Numbered from the stretch's first letter, positions 8,841-17,900 are shown. The stretch is DNA of 64,000 nucleotides from an uncultured Bacilli bacterium (GCA_934101595.1 CAKORR010000001.1:186001-250000); one strand, 5' to 3'. Program-made: numbers and translations. The notes: a model not told the origin generated them from the letters alone.

Positions 8841-8869
8841 AAAGAAAGCATTAAATCGAATTAATGCTT
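8841..8869 (-). terminator. Possible terminator after the 8851 gene
   Basis: An AGCATTAA/TTTAATGCT hairpin that overlaps the stop, with a modest U-rich tail (TTTCTTTAATT) on the minus strand. Confidence 0.45.
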
Positions 8870-9747
8870 GTTTTTAATTGTAAAATATATTTATTATCTA
8901 ATATTTTATAAACGATATGTTCTGTACCATTATCACTAAAATGTGTGCAACCTAAAATTACATTTTTTTCATTATTAATACTAATTATATTGCTTATATA
9001 CGGAACACATGATTGATAAGATTTTTCAATTTCCATAATATTTTCATAAATAGAAGCAGTATTACTTATACTTTTTACAAATACAACACTAAATACTTTA
9101 TTAAACAGATCTGGTGAATCTGTAAAGGCATTTGTAATAGCATACAAATCTTCTCTTATCCCATCATTATTTATATCTATGACTATTTTAGTTTTAGATA
9201 TTTCATTATAGTCATAAGTGATTCCCTTACTATCTAAATAACTTCTTATGTTTTGCTCATCACTTTCTTTTAAATCTTCTTTTAAATAATCGATGTTATT
9301 GTATTCATAATCTCCGGTAATTGCAAAAAGATTTCCAGTGTAATCAATAAAATTATTACTTGCATCTTTTACATGCCACTTATCGTTTGACTTTTGTAAT
9401 TGATAATTTCCTAGTTTCCCAGTTTCGTCATACACATCAAATTGTTTATTTACATAATCATAATTTTTTTTCTCACTCCATTTACCATTGCTATAGGAAA
9501 TAATAGTATTTGGACTCATAATTATATATGATACTGATTTATTATCCTCTTTTGGGTCACTACCACCTTGATTAGGATCATTTGGATTATTCGGATTATT
9601 CGGATTATTTGGATTTGTAGGATTGTTTTGGCTATCTTTATCCTTATCCTTATTCTTATTTTCATTTTTAGAAACTGCTACGACCATAATCGTATATAAT
9701 GTCATCACTACTAAAAGTATAATTATCACATTTGTATATTTTTTCAT
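8851..9747 (-). CDS. Membrane-anchored extracellular protein with Asn-Pro repeats, unknown
   Basis: 298 aa. A single N-terminal membrane anchor or uncleaved signal (residues 5-26) is followed by a Lys/Asp-rich stretch, then a low-complexity spacer of Asn-Pro-Asn units (about 43-58), then a globular domain of about 220 residues. The globular part contains IDINNDGIREDLYAI, which resembles a calcium-binding or FG-GAP-like turn. There is no lipobox cysteine. The gene is 11 bases downstream of the wall-hydrolase gene in the T4SS locus, so it probably belongs to the extracellular part of that machine, but its function is not known. The SD is GGGTGAT. Confidence 0.65.
   Translation of the reverse strand: MKKYTNVIIILLVVMTLYTIMVVAVSKNENKNKDKDKDSQNNPTNPNNPNNPNNPNDPNQGGSDPKEDNKSVSYIIMSPNTIISYSNGKWSEKKNYDYVNKQFDVYDETGKLGNYQLQKSNDKWHVKDASNNFIDYTGNLFAITGDYEYNNIDYLKEDLKESDEQNIRSYLDSKGITYDYNEISKTKIVIDINNDGIREDLYAITNAFTDSPDLFNKVFSVVFVKSISNTASIYENIMEIEKSYQSCVPYISNIISINNEKNVILGCTHFSDNGTEHIVYKILDNKYILQLKTSINSI
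9582..9626 (-). repeat. 9-bp tandem repeat coding for Asn-Pro-Asn units
   Basis: About five copies of a nine-base unit (GGATTATTC and variants on the plus strand), in frame inside the 8851 gene. Each unit codes for three residues of the linker, so changes in copy number would keep the frame and only alter linker length. Confidence 0.75.
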
Positions 9748-9758
9748 TTTATCACCCT

Positions 9759-11777
9759 TTATTCTGCTTTTTTATAAACTACCATTGTACCAGGCTTATA
9801 ATTAAAGCCTTCATTCATTCTAACTTTAGTTGTTGCTGGATCCCAAATATATAGTTCGCTCCAATTAGAAGCAGCTGTATTTTGAACATCGAGAGCAACC
9901 CAGTGTTGACCACCAAAGGCTTTTCTTACTTCAAGTACCACAAAATAACCACGCTCTGCATAGCTACGTATATCATTAATTCGATCGGCATCACTACCAT
10001 TCAAAGCATATTTACGTACAAACACAAATCCGGGAATTACACTTGTTATACAATCATAACTATTAATTGCTCCGCCAGCACTTAGACAACCCTTACTTCT
10101 TAATGCATTTGCAAATGTTCCAGGATTGAAGTTAGTAATGTTACCAGTTTCTATCCCACTATATGCTATTTGCATAGATATTGAAGTAACTAGGCAACCT
10201 ATTTTATCAATTTCTGTACCTGATGATGTGCCAAGTCTTACATCCCACCATGGAGCACCAAGTTTTTTCTTTTGCTTCCAATTTGAGAACTCGCCAACTT
10301 CACCATAATAAATCATTGAAACTTCGCCACTGCCTATACTACTTACCTCAGGATTAGCTTTCATAACCAATGCAGTATAACTACCATTATCACTTCCAGC
10401 ATATGCAATAGCAAGACTTTTTAAATTAGCAATAGCATTTGGATCATACTCAATTCTTATAGCATTTCCTCCACTATCTAAAGCATAAGTTCCCATCACT
10501 GAATTCATATATAGATTAGCCTTTTTTATATCCTCGGCTGTTTGTGCTGATTTTACTAAAGTTTTTTGTGTATCATATTCTTCCGGTGAATAAACTGTCA
10601 CCCCAGAAGAATTTAATGAACTATATAAATCTTTTTCAACATCCCAATAAATTCTACCATTACTATTCTGCTTTACTTTTAAAGTATTAGCACTTTTATC
10701 TAATACTGGACCATTAGTGGCATCCGTTCCAGGATTATATGCTCCAGATAAGATATATGAACGAACAACCAAAGAATGGGCTTTAAATGCTTCCGCATTA
10801 TCTACTCCATCCATTTCATAGTAAGTAACTCCTAAAACATATTTTTCAATGCTCATTTCTTCTATGACTGTTGTTCCATCAGCACTTGTTAAAGAAACCG
10901 AAGTATCATCTGTTATTCCTGGAATATTATACATAACTCTAGTACTGGAACCGTTTCCACTTGGTGCGTTACCGGCACCACTATTTATGACCACAAACAG
11001 AACTAATGACATTACTGCAACAAGCAATCCGATACCAATACCTATAGCTAAACCAGGATGCTTTATTATAAACTTTATTATTGCACTAACAGCTTTTTCT
11101 GTAACAGCTGCTGTTTTTTTCGCAGCCTTAGTAGCAACTGCTGCAGTCGCATGAGCTGCTTTTTCGGTTACTTTCTTAGTCTGTTCTTTTATTTTTTTAG
11201 CCTGTTTTTTTATCTGTTCTTGAACTTTTTTCTTGATAGCTTCTTGTTGCCTTCTTATTTTTTCTTTTATTCTTTCCCTTGGATCATATTTTTGCTGCAA
11301 ACGATCCTTTAACGCCTCAACTGGATGAGTGGCTTCATAAGCCTTTCTCTTCGCATTATCAAGTTTATTTCGGCGAGCTTTACTTTTAGCCTCTTTAGCA
11401 TCAGCCTTTGCATCTTTAGCTTTATTTTTGGCTTCTTTGGCATCTTTCTTTTTTGCTTTGTAAGCGTCTTTGTCGCCACTTTTCTTCGCATCTTGTTTTT
11501 CTTGCTTAGCGTTTTTTGCATCATTCTTAGCATCTTTATATTTTTGCTGTGCATCTTTTTTCTCGGTATTCAATTTTTCTTGCTTATCTTTGTAATAATT
11601 TTTGTTTCCTTTTGTTCTTTCATACTCTTCTTGGCCAAAACTTTTAGGTTGCTCAGCTTGCGTAGATTCATCACCTGACGAACTATCATCTCCTGAAGAG
11701 TCTGAATTCTCTACGGATTCATCTTGATAAGGTTCCTCATCATACAACGGCTCTTCATCAAATTCTTCTTCGTTCAT
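9759..11777 (-). CDS. T4SS-associated wall remodelling protein: SpoIID-like plus C39-like peptidase
   Basis: A 672-aa protein in several parts. Residues 1-45 are acidic and Ser/Asp-rich. Residues 50-235 are Lys/Ala/Asp-rich coiled coil (cytoplasmic). One membrane segment lies at about 241-264. A SpoIID-type domain follows (IEKYVLGVTYYEM near 310, then EAFKAHSLVVRSY), a family that cuts denuded glycan strands. The C-terminal domain of about 165 residues looks like a C39/papain-like peptidase, with Cys528 in GCLVTSIS, His625 in GGQHWVALD and Asp646 in IWDP. This is probably the machine's peptidoglycan opener, replacing VirB1. Domain order and catalytic roles are inferred from motifs. It has a good promoter (11808-11836) and the SD GGAGGTG. 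Confidence 0.78.
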   Translation of the reverse strand: MNEEEFDEEPLYDEEPYQDESVENSDSSGDDSSSGDESTQAEQPKSFGQEEYERTKGNKNYYKDKQEKLNTEKKDAQQKYKDAKNDAKNAKQEKQDAKKSGDKDAYKAKKKDAKEAKNKAKDAKADAKEAKSKARRNKLDNAKRKAYEATHPVEALKDRLQQKYDPRERIKEKIRRQQEAIKKKVQEQIKKQAKKIKEQTKKVTEKAAHATAAVATKAAKKTAAVTEKAVSAIIKFIIKHPGLAIGIGIGLLVAVMSLVLFVVINSGAGNAPSGNGSSTRVMYNIPGITDDTSVSLTSADGTTVIEEMSIEKYVLGVTYYEMDGVDNAEAFKAHSLVVRSYILSGAYNPGTDATNGPVLDKSANTLKVKQNSNGRIYWDVEKDLYSSLNSSGVTVYSPEEYDTQKTLVKSAQTAEDIKKANLYMNSVMGTYALDSGGNAIRIEYDPNAIANLKSLAIAYAGSDNGSYTALVMKANPEVSSIGSGEVSMIYYGEVGEFSNWKQKKKLGAPWWDVRLGTSSGTEIDKIGCLVTSISMQIAYSGIETGNITNFNPGTFANALRSKGCLSAGGAINSYDCITSVIPGFVFVRKYALNGSDADRINDIRSYAERGYFVVLEVRKAFGGQHWVALDVQNTAASNWSELYIWDPATTKVRMNEGFNYKPGTMVVYKKAE

Positions 11778-11807
11778 GTGACACCTCCAGTCATATTTTA
11801 TATTGAA

Positions 11808-11836
11808 ATTATAACATGATTAGTATTTTTTTACAA
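11808..11836 (-). promoter_or_regulatory. Promoter of the second T4SS transcription unit
   Basis: TTGTAA and TATAAT 17 bases apart on the minus strand, upstream of the SpoIID/C39 gene. The terminator of the VirB4 unit lies directly before it, so the T4SS locus is split into at least two transcripts. Confidence 0.65.
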
Positions 11837-11845
11837 TAAACGACA

Positions 11846-11875
11846 TAAAAAAAGTGAACATTAAGTGTTCACTTA
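11846..11875 (-). terminator. Terminator of the VirB4 transcription unit
   Basis: An AAGTGAAC/GTTCACTT hairpin overlapping the VirB4 stop, followed by seven U on the minus strand. Confidence 0.82.
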
Positions 11876-13657
11876 ATATCCACCACCAGATCCAAATGAA
11901 TCAAGCTCATCTTGAGTAACAATTATATTAATACGCATTCTTCTATCACCACAAACGAATAATGCTTCGCCTTGTTGATATCCTTTAATGCTTTCTTTTT
12001 CATTTTCATTTAAATCTATTAATTGAGCTAAATCTTCAACGGCTTGTTTTCTCAATCCCATTATCATATAGTATGATGCATTATCAAATATTGCTTTACC
12101 ATGCATTATTAAATTAGGTGCTGCAAAATCTGTTGGTTGTTGAGTTATTATAATAGTTCCCGTATTATATTTACGACTACGTCTTTGAATTTGTGCTAAG
12201 AACTCTGCACCCAATTCATTATGGCTTGATAGTAAAACGTGTGCCTCATCAACCATCATTACAGTATTAACATCTGTATCAAGACATAATCCCCATGCAT
12301 ACTTTAAGATATTAAAGAACAAGGCATTTTTTATTGATTCGTCACTATTCATTAATTCTTTTATATTAAACACTATAAAATCACTATTGATTTGTAATGT
12401 TGTATGGCCAGTAAAATAATAACGCAATTCTTTAACTAATGGTCTAACTTTAAGTTCAAGTCTTTCCATGATGTCACGTTCATGAGTGGCATCTGTCATT
12501 GATAATAATCTACCTTTTATTGTAGCATATACATCATCAAATGTTGGAAAATCTTCGGATGTAAATGTTGAAAAATCCGTATCGAAATCTATTTTGTATC
12601 TTTTGTAAGTATCTTGTACAACTTCACTAAACATTGTTAAAACGTCATCTTCAATACTTGGCGAATAATACTTCATGAAAGCTTTTAATTGTTGAAGAGT
12701 TCTGGTTAGAACTGTATAACCTAGTCCTTCGGCCATCTCTGATTCATCAGCATCAACAACTACCTCAAGTGGATTTATCATACCGAAGTTTCCACCTTTA
12801 CCTAAGTCAAGGAAGTCTCCTCCAACCATTCTTGTAAGACCTTCAAGTTCACCTTCAGGGTCAATACATACAACTTTATATCCATTTCTTATATGGTTTC
12901 TTAAAAGTAGTTTAGCAGCTGTAGATTTACCACTACCAGATGTACCTAATAATATTAAATTGGCATTGTTTCTATTATGTTCTTTTTGAATTTGATATAA
13001 GAACTGATTAAATAAAATAACACCTCCTGAGAAATCAACTCCCAAAAGTGTTGAATTTCCTTTATCTTTTACACTATCAAAAATAAAAGGATACATAGCA
13101 GCCATTGTAACTGAAGGTATTGGAGTACCTATACGTTCTTCAACATCTTGATTTGGAAATATTGGAATAATTGATTTTAACACTTTTTCTTGTTCAAACA
13201 TTAAAGCTACTAATCCAATACCAAGTGATTCAAAATAACTTTTAACTTGCATAGTTCTAAATTCAAGTTGTTCTTCACTATCTGCTGATACCATTAAATG
13301 AAGTTGAAAGTCAAAAATACGAGCCTGAGTAGCAGCTAGCATGGAAACAAACTGCTCAATTGTTTCATAGTTTTGACGAATTTTTTCTTGCATCGTATTA
13401 TCTTTTTCTTGTTGATATCTAACTTTCAAATCCGCAATCTCTTTATTAAGCATTTTTTGAACTGTATCAAAACGCATTGGAATATGTTTGATAACCATTT
13501 TAACCCCTGGTAAAGAGTTAACATCAGATAAATATCCAGGATAAATTCCAGAAGGATAAGAAACTGCTGTTAAAATGGTGCTGTACTTTCCACTTATATT
13601 AAATTTAGTTGAATTAAACTCCATTCCTTTTGGAGCAACTTCACTTTTTAATTTCAT
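11873..13657 (-). CDS. virB4: VirB4/TraE-like T4SS ATPase (motor part)
   Basis: 594 aa. The AAA-type motor core has Walker A GTSGSGKST at 238-246, then VVCIDPEGELEGL, and Walker B VMMVDEAHVLL near 475, followed by QIQRRSRKYN and TIIITQQPTDF, all as in VirB4 proteins. It powers substrate or pilin movement at the inner membrane. The usual N-terminal domain of about 185 residues is missing here and is instead the separate ORF upstream, which overlaps by ATGA. The two summed (779 aa) equal a normal VirB4. The start has GGTGGTGCC upstream inside the preceding gene, so translation is probably coupled. Last gene of its transcript. Confidence 0.93.
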   Translation of the reverse strand: MKLKSEVAPKGMEFNSTKFNISGKYSTILTAVSYPSGIYPGYLSDVNSLPGVKMVIKHIPMRFDTVQKMLNKEIADLKVRYQQEKDNTMQEKIRQNYETIEQFVSMLAATQARIFDFQLHLMVSADSEEQLEFRTMQVKSYFESLGIGLVALMFEQEKVLKSIIPIFPNQDVEERIGTPIPSVTMAAMYPFIFDSVKDKGNSTLLGVDFSGGVILFNQFLYQIQKEHNRNNANLILLGTSGSGKSTAAKLLLRNHIRNGYKVVCIDPEGELEGLTRMVGGDFLDLGKGGNFGMINPLEVVVDADESEMAEGLGYTVLTRTLQQLKAFMKYYSPSIEDDVLTMFSEVVQDTYKRYKIDFDTDFSTFTSEDFPTFDDVYATIKGRLLSMTDATHERDIMERLELKVRPLVKELRYYFTGHTTLQINSDFIVFNIKELMNSDESIKNALFFNILKYAWGLCLDTDVNTVMMVDEAHVLLSSHNELGAEFLAQIQRRSRKYNTGTIIITQQPTDFAAPNLIMHGKAIFDNASYYMIMGLRKQAVEDLAQLIDLNENEKESIKGYQQGEALFVCGDRRMRINIIVTQDELDSFGSGGGY

Positions 13658-14211
13658 AAAGGCACCACCGTTCCAAAGTTAGTTTGCTTTCCTCCATTTA
13701 AGAAATTATCTAAAAGCATTCTAAGATCTGTATTTGATACTTGCGAACTATTAAGTCCACAAGCAGCTAAATTGCTAATAAGATTTTGCAATTTTTTTTG
13801 AACAAGTTCAATTCTTTTTTCTTGAAACATGATGAAGTACTCAGTATCAACAACACCATATTCTTGCCCCATAAACATATTAGCTTTTTCCATATCTTGC
13901 ATTAATATTTTCTTTGATGCTGGATTATTTGTTTCTTTATACAACAATTCTAATTGTGATAAATATACATGAATATCAACTGGTCTATCAGCAACAATAA
14001 GCCAGAATTCATAATCAATTGAATTATATAAGTTTTTTAAATTGTCGATTACCGAAGATTGTACATCAGGCTCAAGAATAAATATGTTACGAGGTTGAAT
14101 TTTAACTCCCGAAACAAATAGACCGTTATCAAGTTGAATCATTCCATTTAAAATTTGTTTAACTGGCATCCAATCTTCTGTGAATTTTTCACCACTATTT
14201 TTGCTCGTCAT
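13654..14211 (-). CDS. TraC-like / VirB4 N-terminal-domain protein
   Basis: A 185-aa soluble protein with no membrane segment. Residues 15-110 (WMPVKQILNG...FVSGVKI...FWLIVADRPVDI) look like the N-terminal CagE/TrbE/VirB4-type or TraC-like domain that precedes the ATPase core in many T4SS. The rest is helical. It overlaps PrgI by 17 bases on one side and VirB4 by 4 bases on the other. It probably binds the motor to PrgI/VirB3 at the membrane. I cannot tell from one genome whether it arose by splitting a VirB4 or is an ancestral separate subunit. Confidence 0.7.
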   Translation of the reverse strand: MTSKNSGEKFTEDWMPVKQILNGMIQLDNGLFVSGVKIQPRNIFILEPDVQSSVIDNLKNLYNSIDYEFWLIVADRPVDIHVYLSQLELLYKETNNPASKKILMQDMEKANMFMGQEYGVVDTEYFIMFQEKRIELVQKKLQNLISNLAACGLNSSQVSNTDLRMLLDNFLNGGKQTNFGTVVPL

Positions 14212-14512
14212 CTAGTATACACCAACCTTTCCATCTATACTTTCTTTGACTAAAGAAAAAATTAAATATATTTATTAGTAATTGCAACACATTATGGTAA
14301 TAAGGCACCGGCAACACTAGTGTAGCACTAGTAAGTGCCGGTAGCACTATTAACACTAACGTTTTGAATGATGTTGATTGAATAACCAACAACATTACTA
14401 ATGTAAATGCAACTCCTATTCCAAAAATTATTAAGTCAAGGGGTGTAAAAAATCCTAGTATCAAAGTTGACTTTTTAGCATTTGCTGGTACTAAATAAGT
14501 ATTTCCTTCCAC
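14195..14512 (-). CDS. prgI: PrgI-family (VirB3-like) T4SS membrane protein
   Basis: 105 aa with two adjacent membrane segments (about 22-43 and 47-68), then a positively charged end with RKYRWKGW, the ending typical of PrgI/TcpE-type proteins. It is placed directly between the polytopic VirB6/TrbL protein and the TraC-like/VirB4 pair, the usual Gram-positive order. It acts as an inner-membrane link between channel and motor (family knowledge). The SD is GAGGAAT. Confidence 0.85.
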   Translation of the reverse strand: MEGNTYLVPANAKKSTLILGFFTPLDLIIFGIGVAFTLVMLLVIQSTSFKTLVLIVLPALTSATLVLPVPYYHNVLQLLINIFNFFFSQRKYRWKGWCILDDEQK

Positions 14513-14530
14513 TTTTTATTCCTCCTCTAA

Positions 14531-16921
14531 TTATTTATCGTTGCTTTTATTTTTTGGCTTGCTTGCCTCACGAGCAGCTCTCTGTCTCTCAATTTCAGCT
14601 TTTTTAGCTTTAATTTCAACTGTTGCAGAACGTAATTTTTTATTAAATGAATCCGCGGAATCGTAATCTGATATCGTAACTGTGCCACCATTCATAGAAT
14701 CAGCCATAGATCTACTTTCAGAAACAATCTTGCCAACAGTTTCGTAATCTGTGTTTGCTTGTTGGATAAGTCTTTGATCTTCCCCAGATGCTTGTACATT
14801 CATAGACTTTAATATTGTTTCCTTATTATTCTTATCAGGATCATTAGCACTAACGCATGTAACAGTTTTCATCAAGTTTTTAGATTCACGTTTAATGGTA
14901 TCCGCTTGATCCGTTAACATAGATGCCATATTATAATATTCTTGTTCAGTGTTAATCTGATGTGTTTGTCCATATAAGTCTGTTATAGTTTTTGGACCTG
15001 TAAATCCTTTATCTTTAAAATTTGTAACAAAGGTTTGCATTGCTGTTTCCGACATTGCTGTTGCATTTCTGCTGAAATCTGTTAAAGATTTCTGCCATGC
15101 ACTATAGTCTGCAGCATTGTCAATTTCGATTTCTTTGCCCCAAATATTCTTAACCTTTATCTTGCCTCCATTGTAATTGCTATGCTTAGCAAGTTCTTGT
15201 TGAACTGCTTTTCTCTTTTCATCAAACAAAGTTTTTTGAATATTGCCGTTGTTTTCATTTCTGCTATAAACCTTAGCAATTGAATCATCAATAGAATCCA
15301 TTTTTTCGCCAATGCTAGCTGCAAATTTCTCTTGAGCCTCAAATCCTTCAAGTCCTCCACCGGTTGCCCAATTAGCAATACTGTCTTTAGCATCTGATAA
15401 TCTACCAGTAAATGCATTCTTATTGTTACTCTTATATCTTTCTTTACGTGCTTGTCTAGCCTCCCTGTTTGCAACAGCGATGCCACCGCCTTCTACGCCA
15501 CTTTTCATAGCTTCAGAAAAAGAGCCTGCATCACGTCCACCAGATCTATAAGAGTTAAAGCCTCCGGATAAACCGCCAGCTATAATGCCTGGAACGCCTC
15601 TTCCAATTTGTTTTACAGCATTAGCAAATCCCTTGGCACCCTTTCCTTTGTTGTTTTTTATTGCACCCTTCCATTTTGAAGATGCATTACGTACTAATCC
15701 CGTACCAGCTCCAGCTACAGCACTCGCAGCAGTAAAAAATCCGCCTTGTTTTAATTGATCTTTTATGCCTAGTGACATGCCATCAGTATTTATACCAGTA
15801 GCTTCACTAATTAGCTCTGGCGCTTTCTTTAAGAAAGTTACCATACCTAATATTACAATTGCTCGTGCTAAGAATGCTACTGTAGCACTTGCTCCTGTTT
15901 GATATACCGCAGTAGTAATTTTTCCACCTGCAAGGCCAATTAAATATACAGATAAGTACAAAATTGCAATTCTTATGAAGACTTCAGCATAAGTTTTAAG
16001 AGTCGCCGAGACCCATTTATTTAGCATATCTTTTTTTTGAGGAAGAATGCTTGCCAAAATTGGTAATGGTGCGATAAGCTCATAGAAAGCCAACTTAACA
16101 AGTCTTAATCCTAATGATAGTCCGTATCTTGCTAAAAGAACCAAAACGCAACCTGCTGCAATTGTCGATAATAAAAACATATGTTTTAATCTAGGGTGGT
16201 CTCCTGCAAGTTCTGGAGCAATATCTGATATTATAAATAAATTTTTATTTTTTTTAACGTAGTTCCAAAACTCTCCGAACTTGTTTTCTTTTCCATCATT
16301 TGCAAATAATCCATCAGAGGAATACTCTAAATTACGATATCCCTCGCAAGAATTCAAATCTCCTGGGCAATTTCCATTATTATAAAGCTCGTCTGTGATA
16401 TCTTCACCATTATCATTCGTCCCAGTTGGAACAATGAAGGCTTGCAATATATCCATTGCCATATTAATTCCGCCTTCTTTTATAACACTATTTCCAGATG
16501 TTGAATCTGTTGCACTTCCGGATATTAATTTTCCGATCGTATCTTGATTTAACACTGCATATTGAACATCAAATGCAAAATCAAAAAGTGTTGGAACAAA
16601 CGCTACTAAAACAATTGCTTTGATAATATTAAAAATTACTTTTCCTGAACTTTCAATACTCTTATTATCGGGATTAACTATCGATTTTAAAAGAGAATAT
16701 GATAGTAAGAATAGCATAACCACACCAATTAAAACATACACTCTTTGAATTATTTGAGTAGCTTCGGTCCCATCCATTAGTTTTATCTTCGTTAACATTA
16801 TAAAAACGTCATAAAGATATTGAATAGCTGAATAGAAAACAGAGTCTATTGTTAAAAGCGCTCCATAAAAGCCCTGTTGTATATCCTTCCATGATATAAT
16901 CGCTGATATAACCGCTAACAT
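14531..16921 (-). CDS. TrbL/VirB6-like polytopic T4SS channel protein
   Basis: 796 aa. Several membrane segments lie in the first half (about 55-75, 85-105, 245-270, 275-295, 310-335, 345-365). An extracellular loop of about 100 residues after residue 130 contains a conserved-looking CPGDLNSCEGY pair of cysteines. The C-terminal 400 residues are a hydrophilic, Gly/Ala/Lys-rich cytoplasmic domain with helical stretches. This matches Gram-positive VirB6/TrbL proteins that form the membrane pore. It follows the second pilin by 16 bases. The start is MLAVISAIIS with SD AAGGTGTTG. The fold is confident; the exact subfamily is not. Confidence 0.85.
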   Translation of the reverse strand: MLAVISAIISWKDIQQGFYGALLTIDSVFYSAIQYLYDVFIMLTKIKLMDGTEATQIIQRVYVLIGVVMLFLLSYSLLKSIVNPDNKSIESSGKVIFNIIKAIVLVAFVPTLFDFAFDVQYAVLNQDTIGKLISGSATDSTSGNSVIKEGGINMAMDILQAFIVPTGTNDNGEDITDELYNNGNCPGDLNSCEGYRNLEYSSDGLFANDGKENKFGEFWNYVKKNKNLFIISDIAPELAGDHPRLKHMFLLSTIAAGCVLVLLARYGLSLGLRLVKLAFYELIAPLPILASILPQKKDMLNKWVSATLKTYAEVFIRIAILYLSVYLIGLAGGKITTAVYQTGASATVAFLARAIVILGMVTFLKKAPELISEATGINTDGMSLGIKDQLKQGGFFTAASAVAGAGTGLVRNASSKWKGAIKNNKGKGAKGFANAVKQIGRGVPGIIAGGLSGGFNSYRSGGRDAGSFSEAMKSGVEGGGIAVANREARQARKERYKSNNKNAFTGRLSDAKDSIANWATGGGLEGFEAQEKFAASIGEKMDSIDDSIAKVYSRNENNGNIQKTLFDEKRKAVQQELAKHSNYNGGKIKVKNIWGKEIEIDNAADYSAWQKSLTDFSRNATAMSETAMQTFVTNFKDKGFTGPKTITDLYGQTHQINTEQEYYNMASMLTDQADTIKRESKNLMKTVTCVSANDPDKNNKETILKSMNVQASGEDQRLIQQANTDYETVGKIVSESRSMADSMNGGTVTISDYDSADSFNKKLRSATVEIKAKKAEIERQRAAREASKPKNKSNDK

Positions 16922-16937
16922 AACATCAACACCTTCC

Positions 16938-17357
16938 TTAATTTATTCCACAAGTGTTATATCCACCGATGATTTTCATTATAAAGTTTATTAAGGTTGG
17001 TAAGAAGAATATAACAATTGCAATTATTAGTCTTTTCGCACTAGTAACAGTTGCTTTTTTTAAAGCGTCCTTATCTTGAGTAACAGTTGCTTTGACAAAA
17101 TCAATTGTAGAAAATATTAATACAAATAAAACAGCAGCATATCTCATTAATTTTAAAACAAATGTTAAATAATATGCTGGTGTTGCTTTAACTTTAGGAT
17201 CACCCAAAAATCCCTCACAACTTTCTTTTGGTTTATTAGAACTGGAACTTTTTGTGGTTGTTCCTTCTACTTGTCTTGCATAAGCAACCGGAGCTGTTAC
17301 GCATGATGCAAAAAGTGTTATTAAACACATCAAAACGATTATTAACTTGCTTTTCAT
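16938..17357 (-). CDS. VirB2-like pilin of the T4SS (copy 2)
   Basis: 139 aa. Signal peptide (residues 1-28, ending VAYA) and two hydrophobic helices (about 66-86 and 108-130) joined by a short charged loop with DKDALKKAT. The second helix block AKRLIIAIVIFFLPTLINF closely matches the same block in the genes at 17368 and 46409, so the three are paralogues. Two cysteines (CEGF and NTCGIN) flank the helices. VirB2/TrbC pilins have this layout of signal plus two helices. It lies 10 bases after its paralogue. It probably forms the surface filament or the channel lining (inference). Confidence 0.75.
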   Translation of the reverse strand: MKSKLIIVLMCLITLFASCVTAPVAYARQVEGTTTKSSSSNKPKESCEGFLGDPKVKATPAYYLTFVLKLMRYAAVLFVLIFSTIDFVKATVTQDKDALKKATVTSAKRLIIAIVIFFLPTLINFIMKIIGGYNTCGIN

Positions 17358-17367
17358 AACTCCACCT

Positions 17368-17823
17368 CTACTTCGTATTAAACATAGTATTTGCTTGACA
17401 ACTATTATTATTTTTCAAACAATCAGTACACTTCTTAAAATCATTTAATTTATTTGAATTTCCAACAAGATTTATTACAAAGGCAAGAATGGTCGGTATA
17501 AAAAAGACTACTACTCCAGCTATTGCTTTTTTTACAAGAGATGATGTAGCTAATTTTATAGCCTTTTCATCATTAGATATAATAGCTTTTCCTAACTCTA
17601 CGCTTCCGAAAACTATAAGTATTATTGGAATTAATATTTTTAAAATTTGTAAACATATTCCTACAATTTGGAAAGATTTTAATACTCCGGCCTTATCACA
17701 AAATGTCTCAGGTAAGCAATCATTTGGATTTGTAGCACAATCAGCAAATACATTATTACTAAACATAACAAATGCTAAAACAGCTAGAAGTATTACAAGT
17801 GTTGTAGTTTTTATTTTTTTCAT
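17368..17823 (-). CDS. VirB2-like pilin of the T4SS (copy 1)
   Basis: 151 aa. Signal peptide (1-27, ending VFA), then a mature part starting with a Cys-rich segment (DCATNPNDC, ETFCDK), two helices (about 52-74 and 95-120) with a NDEKAIKLAT loop, and a Cys-rich tail with CTDCL. The block KKAIAGVVVFFIPTILAF is shared with the 46409 protein (KRAVAGVVIFFIPTLVGF). It is the first gene of the T4SS transcript, with a TATAAT at 17855-17860 upstream. Likely the major T4SS pilin; the family call rests on topology and the paralogues. Confidence 0.75.
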   Translation of the reverse strand: MKKIKTTTLVILLAVLAFVMFSNNVFADCATNPNDCLPETFCDKAGVLKSFQIVGICLQILKILIPIILIVFGSVELGKAIISNDEKAIKLATSSLVKKAIAGVVVFFIPTILAFVINLVGNSNKLNDFKKCTDCLKNNNSCQANTMFNTK

Positions 17824-17869
17824 ACTTTACTCCTATATTTATTATTCAATGTAAATTATACTATGAAAA

Positions 17870-17900
17870 AAATAAAAAAGCTAGATATTTAGTCTAACTT
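17870..17900 (-). terminator. Terminator of the vanY-like gene
   Basis: An AGTTAGA/TCTAGCT hairpin (one G-U pair) overlapping the stop, followed by six or more U on the minus strand. It separates vanY from the T4SS transcript. Confidence 0.75.

Noticed and set aside
10849..11678. Several ORFs on both strands over the Lys/Ala-rich part of the SpoIID/C39 gene
   Set aside because: They arise from the low-complexity AAR/GCN repeats in the real gene and have no start signals.
11873..14211. VirB4 as a frameshifted pseudogene
   Set aside because: The two ORFs meet with a clean ATGA overlap and both have intact motifs and start signals, so a natural split is more likely.
6605..17823. T4SS locus as an integrative conjugative element
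   Set aside because: No relaxase, integrase, excisionase, attachment repeats or tRNA junction can be seen; flanks are ordinary chromosomal genes.
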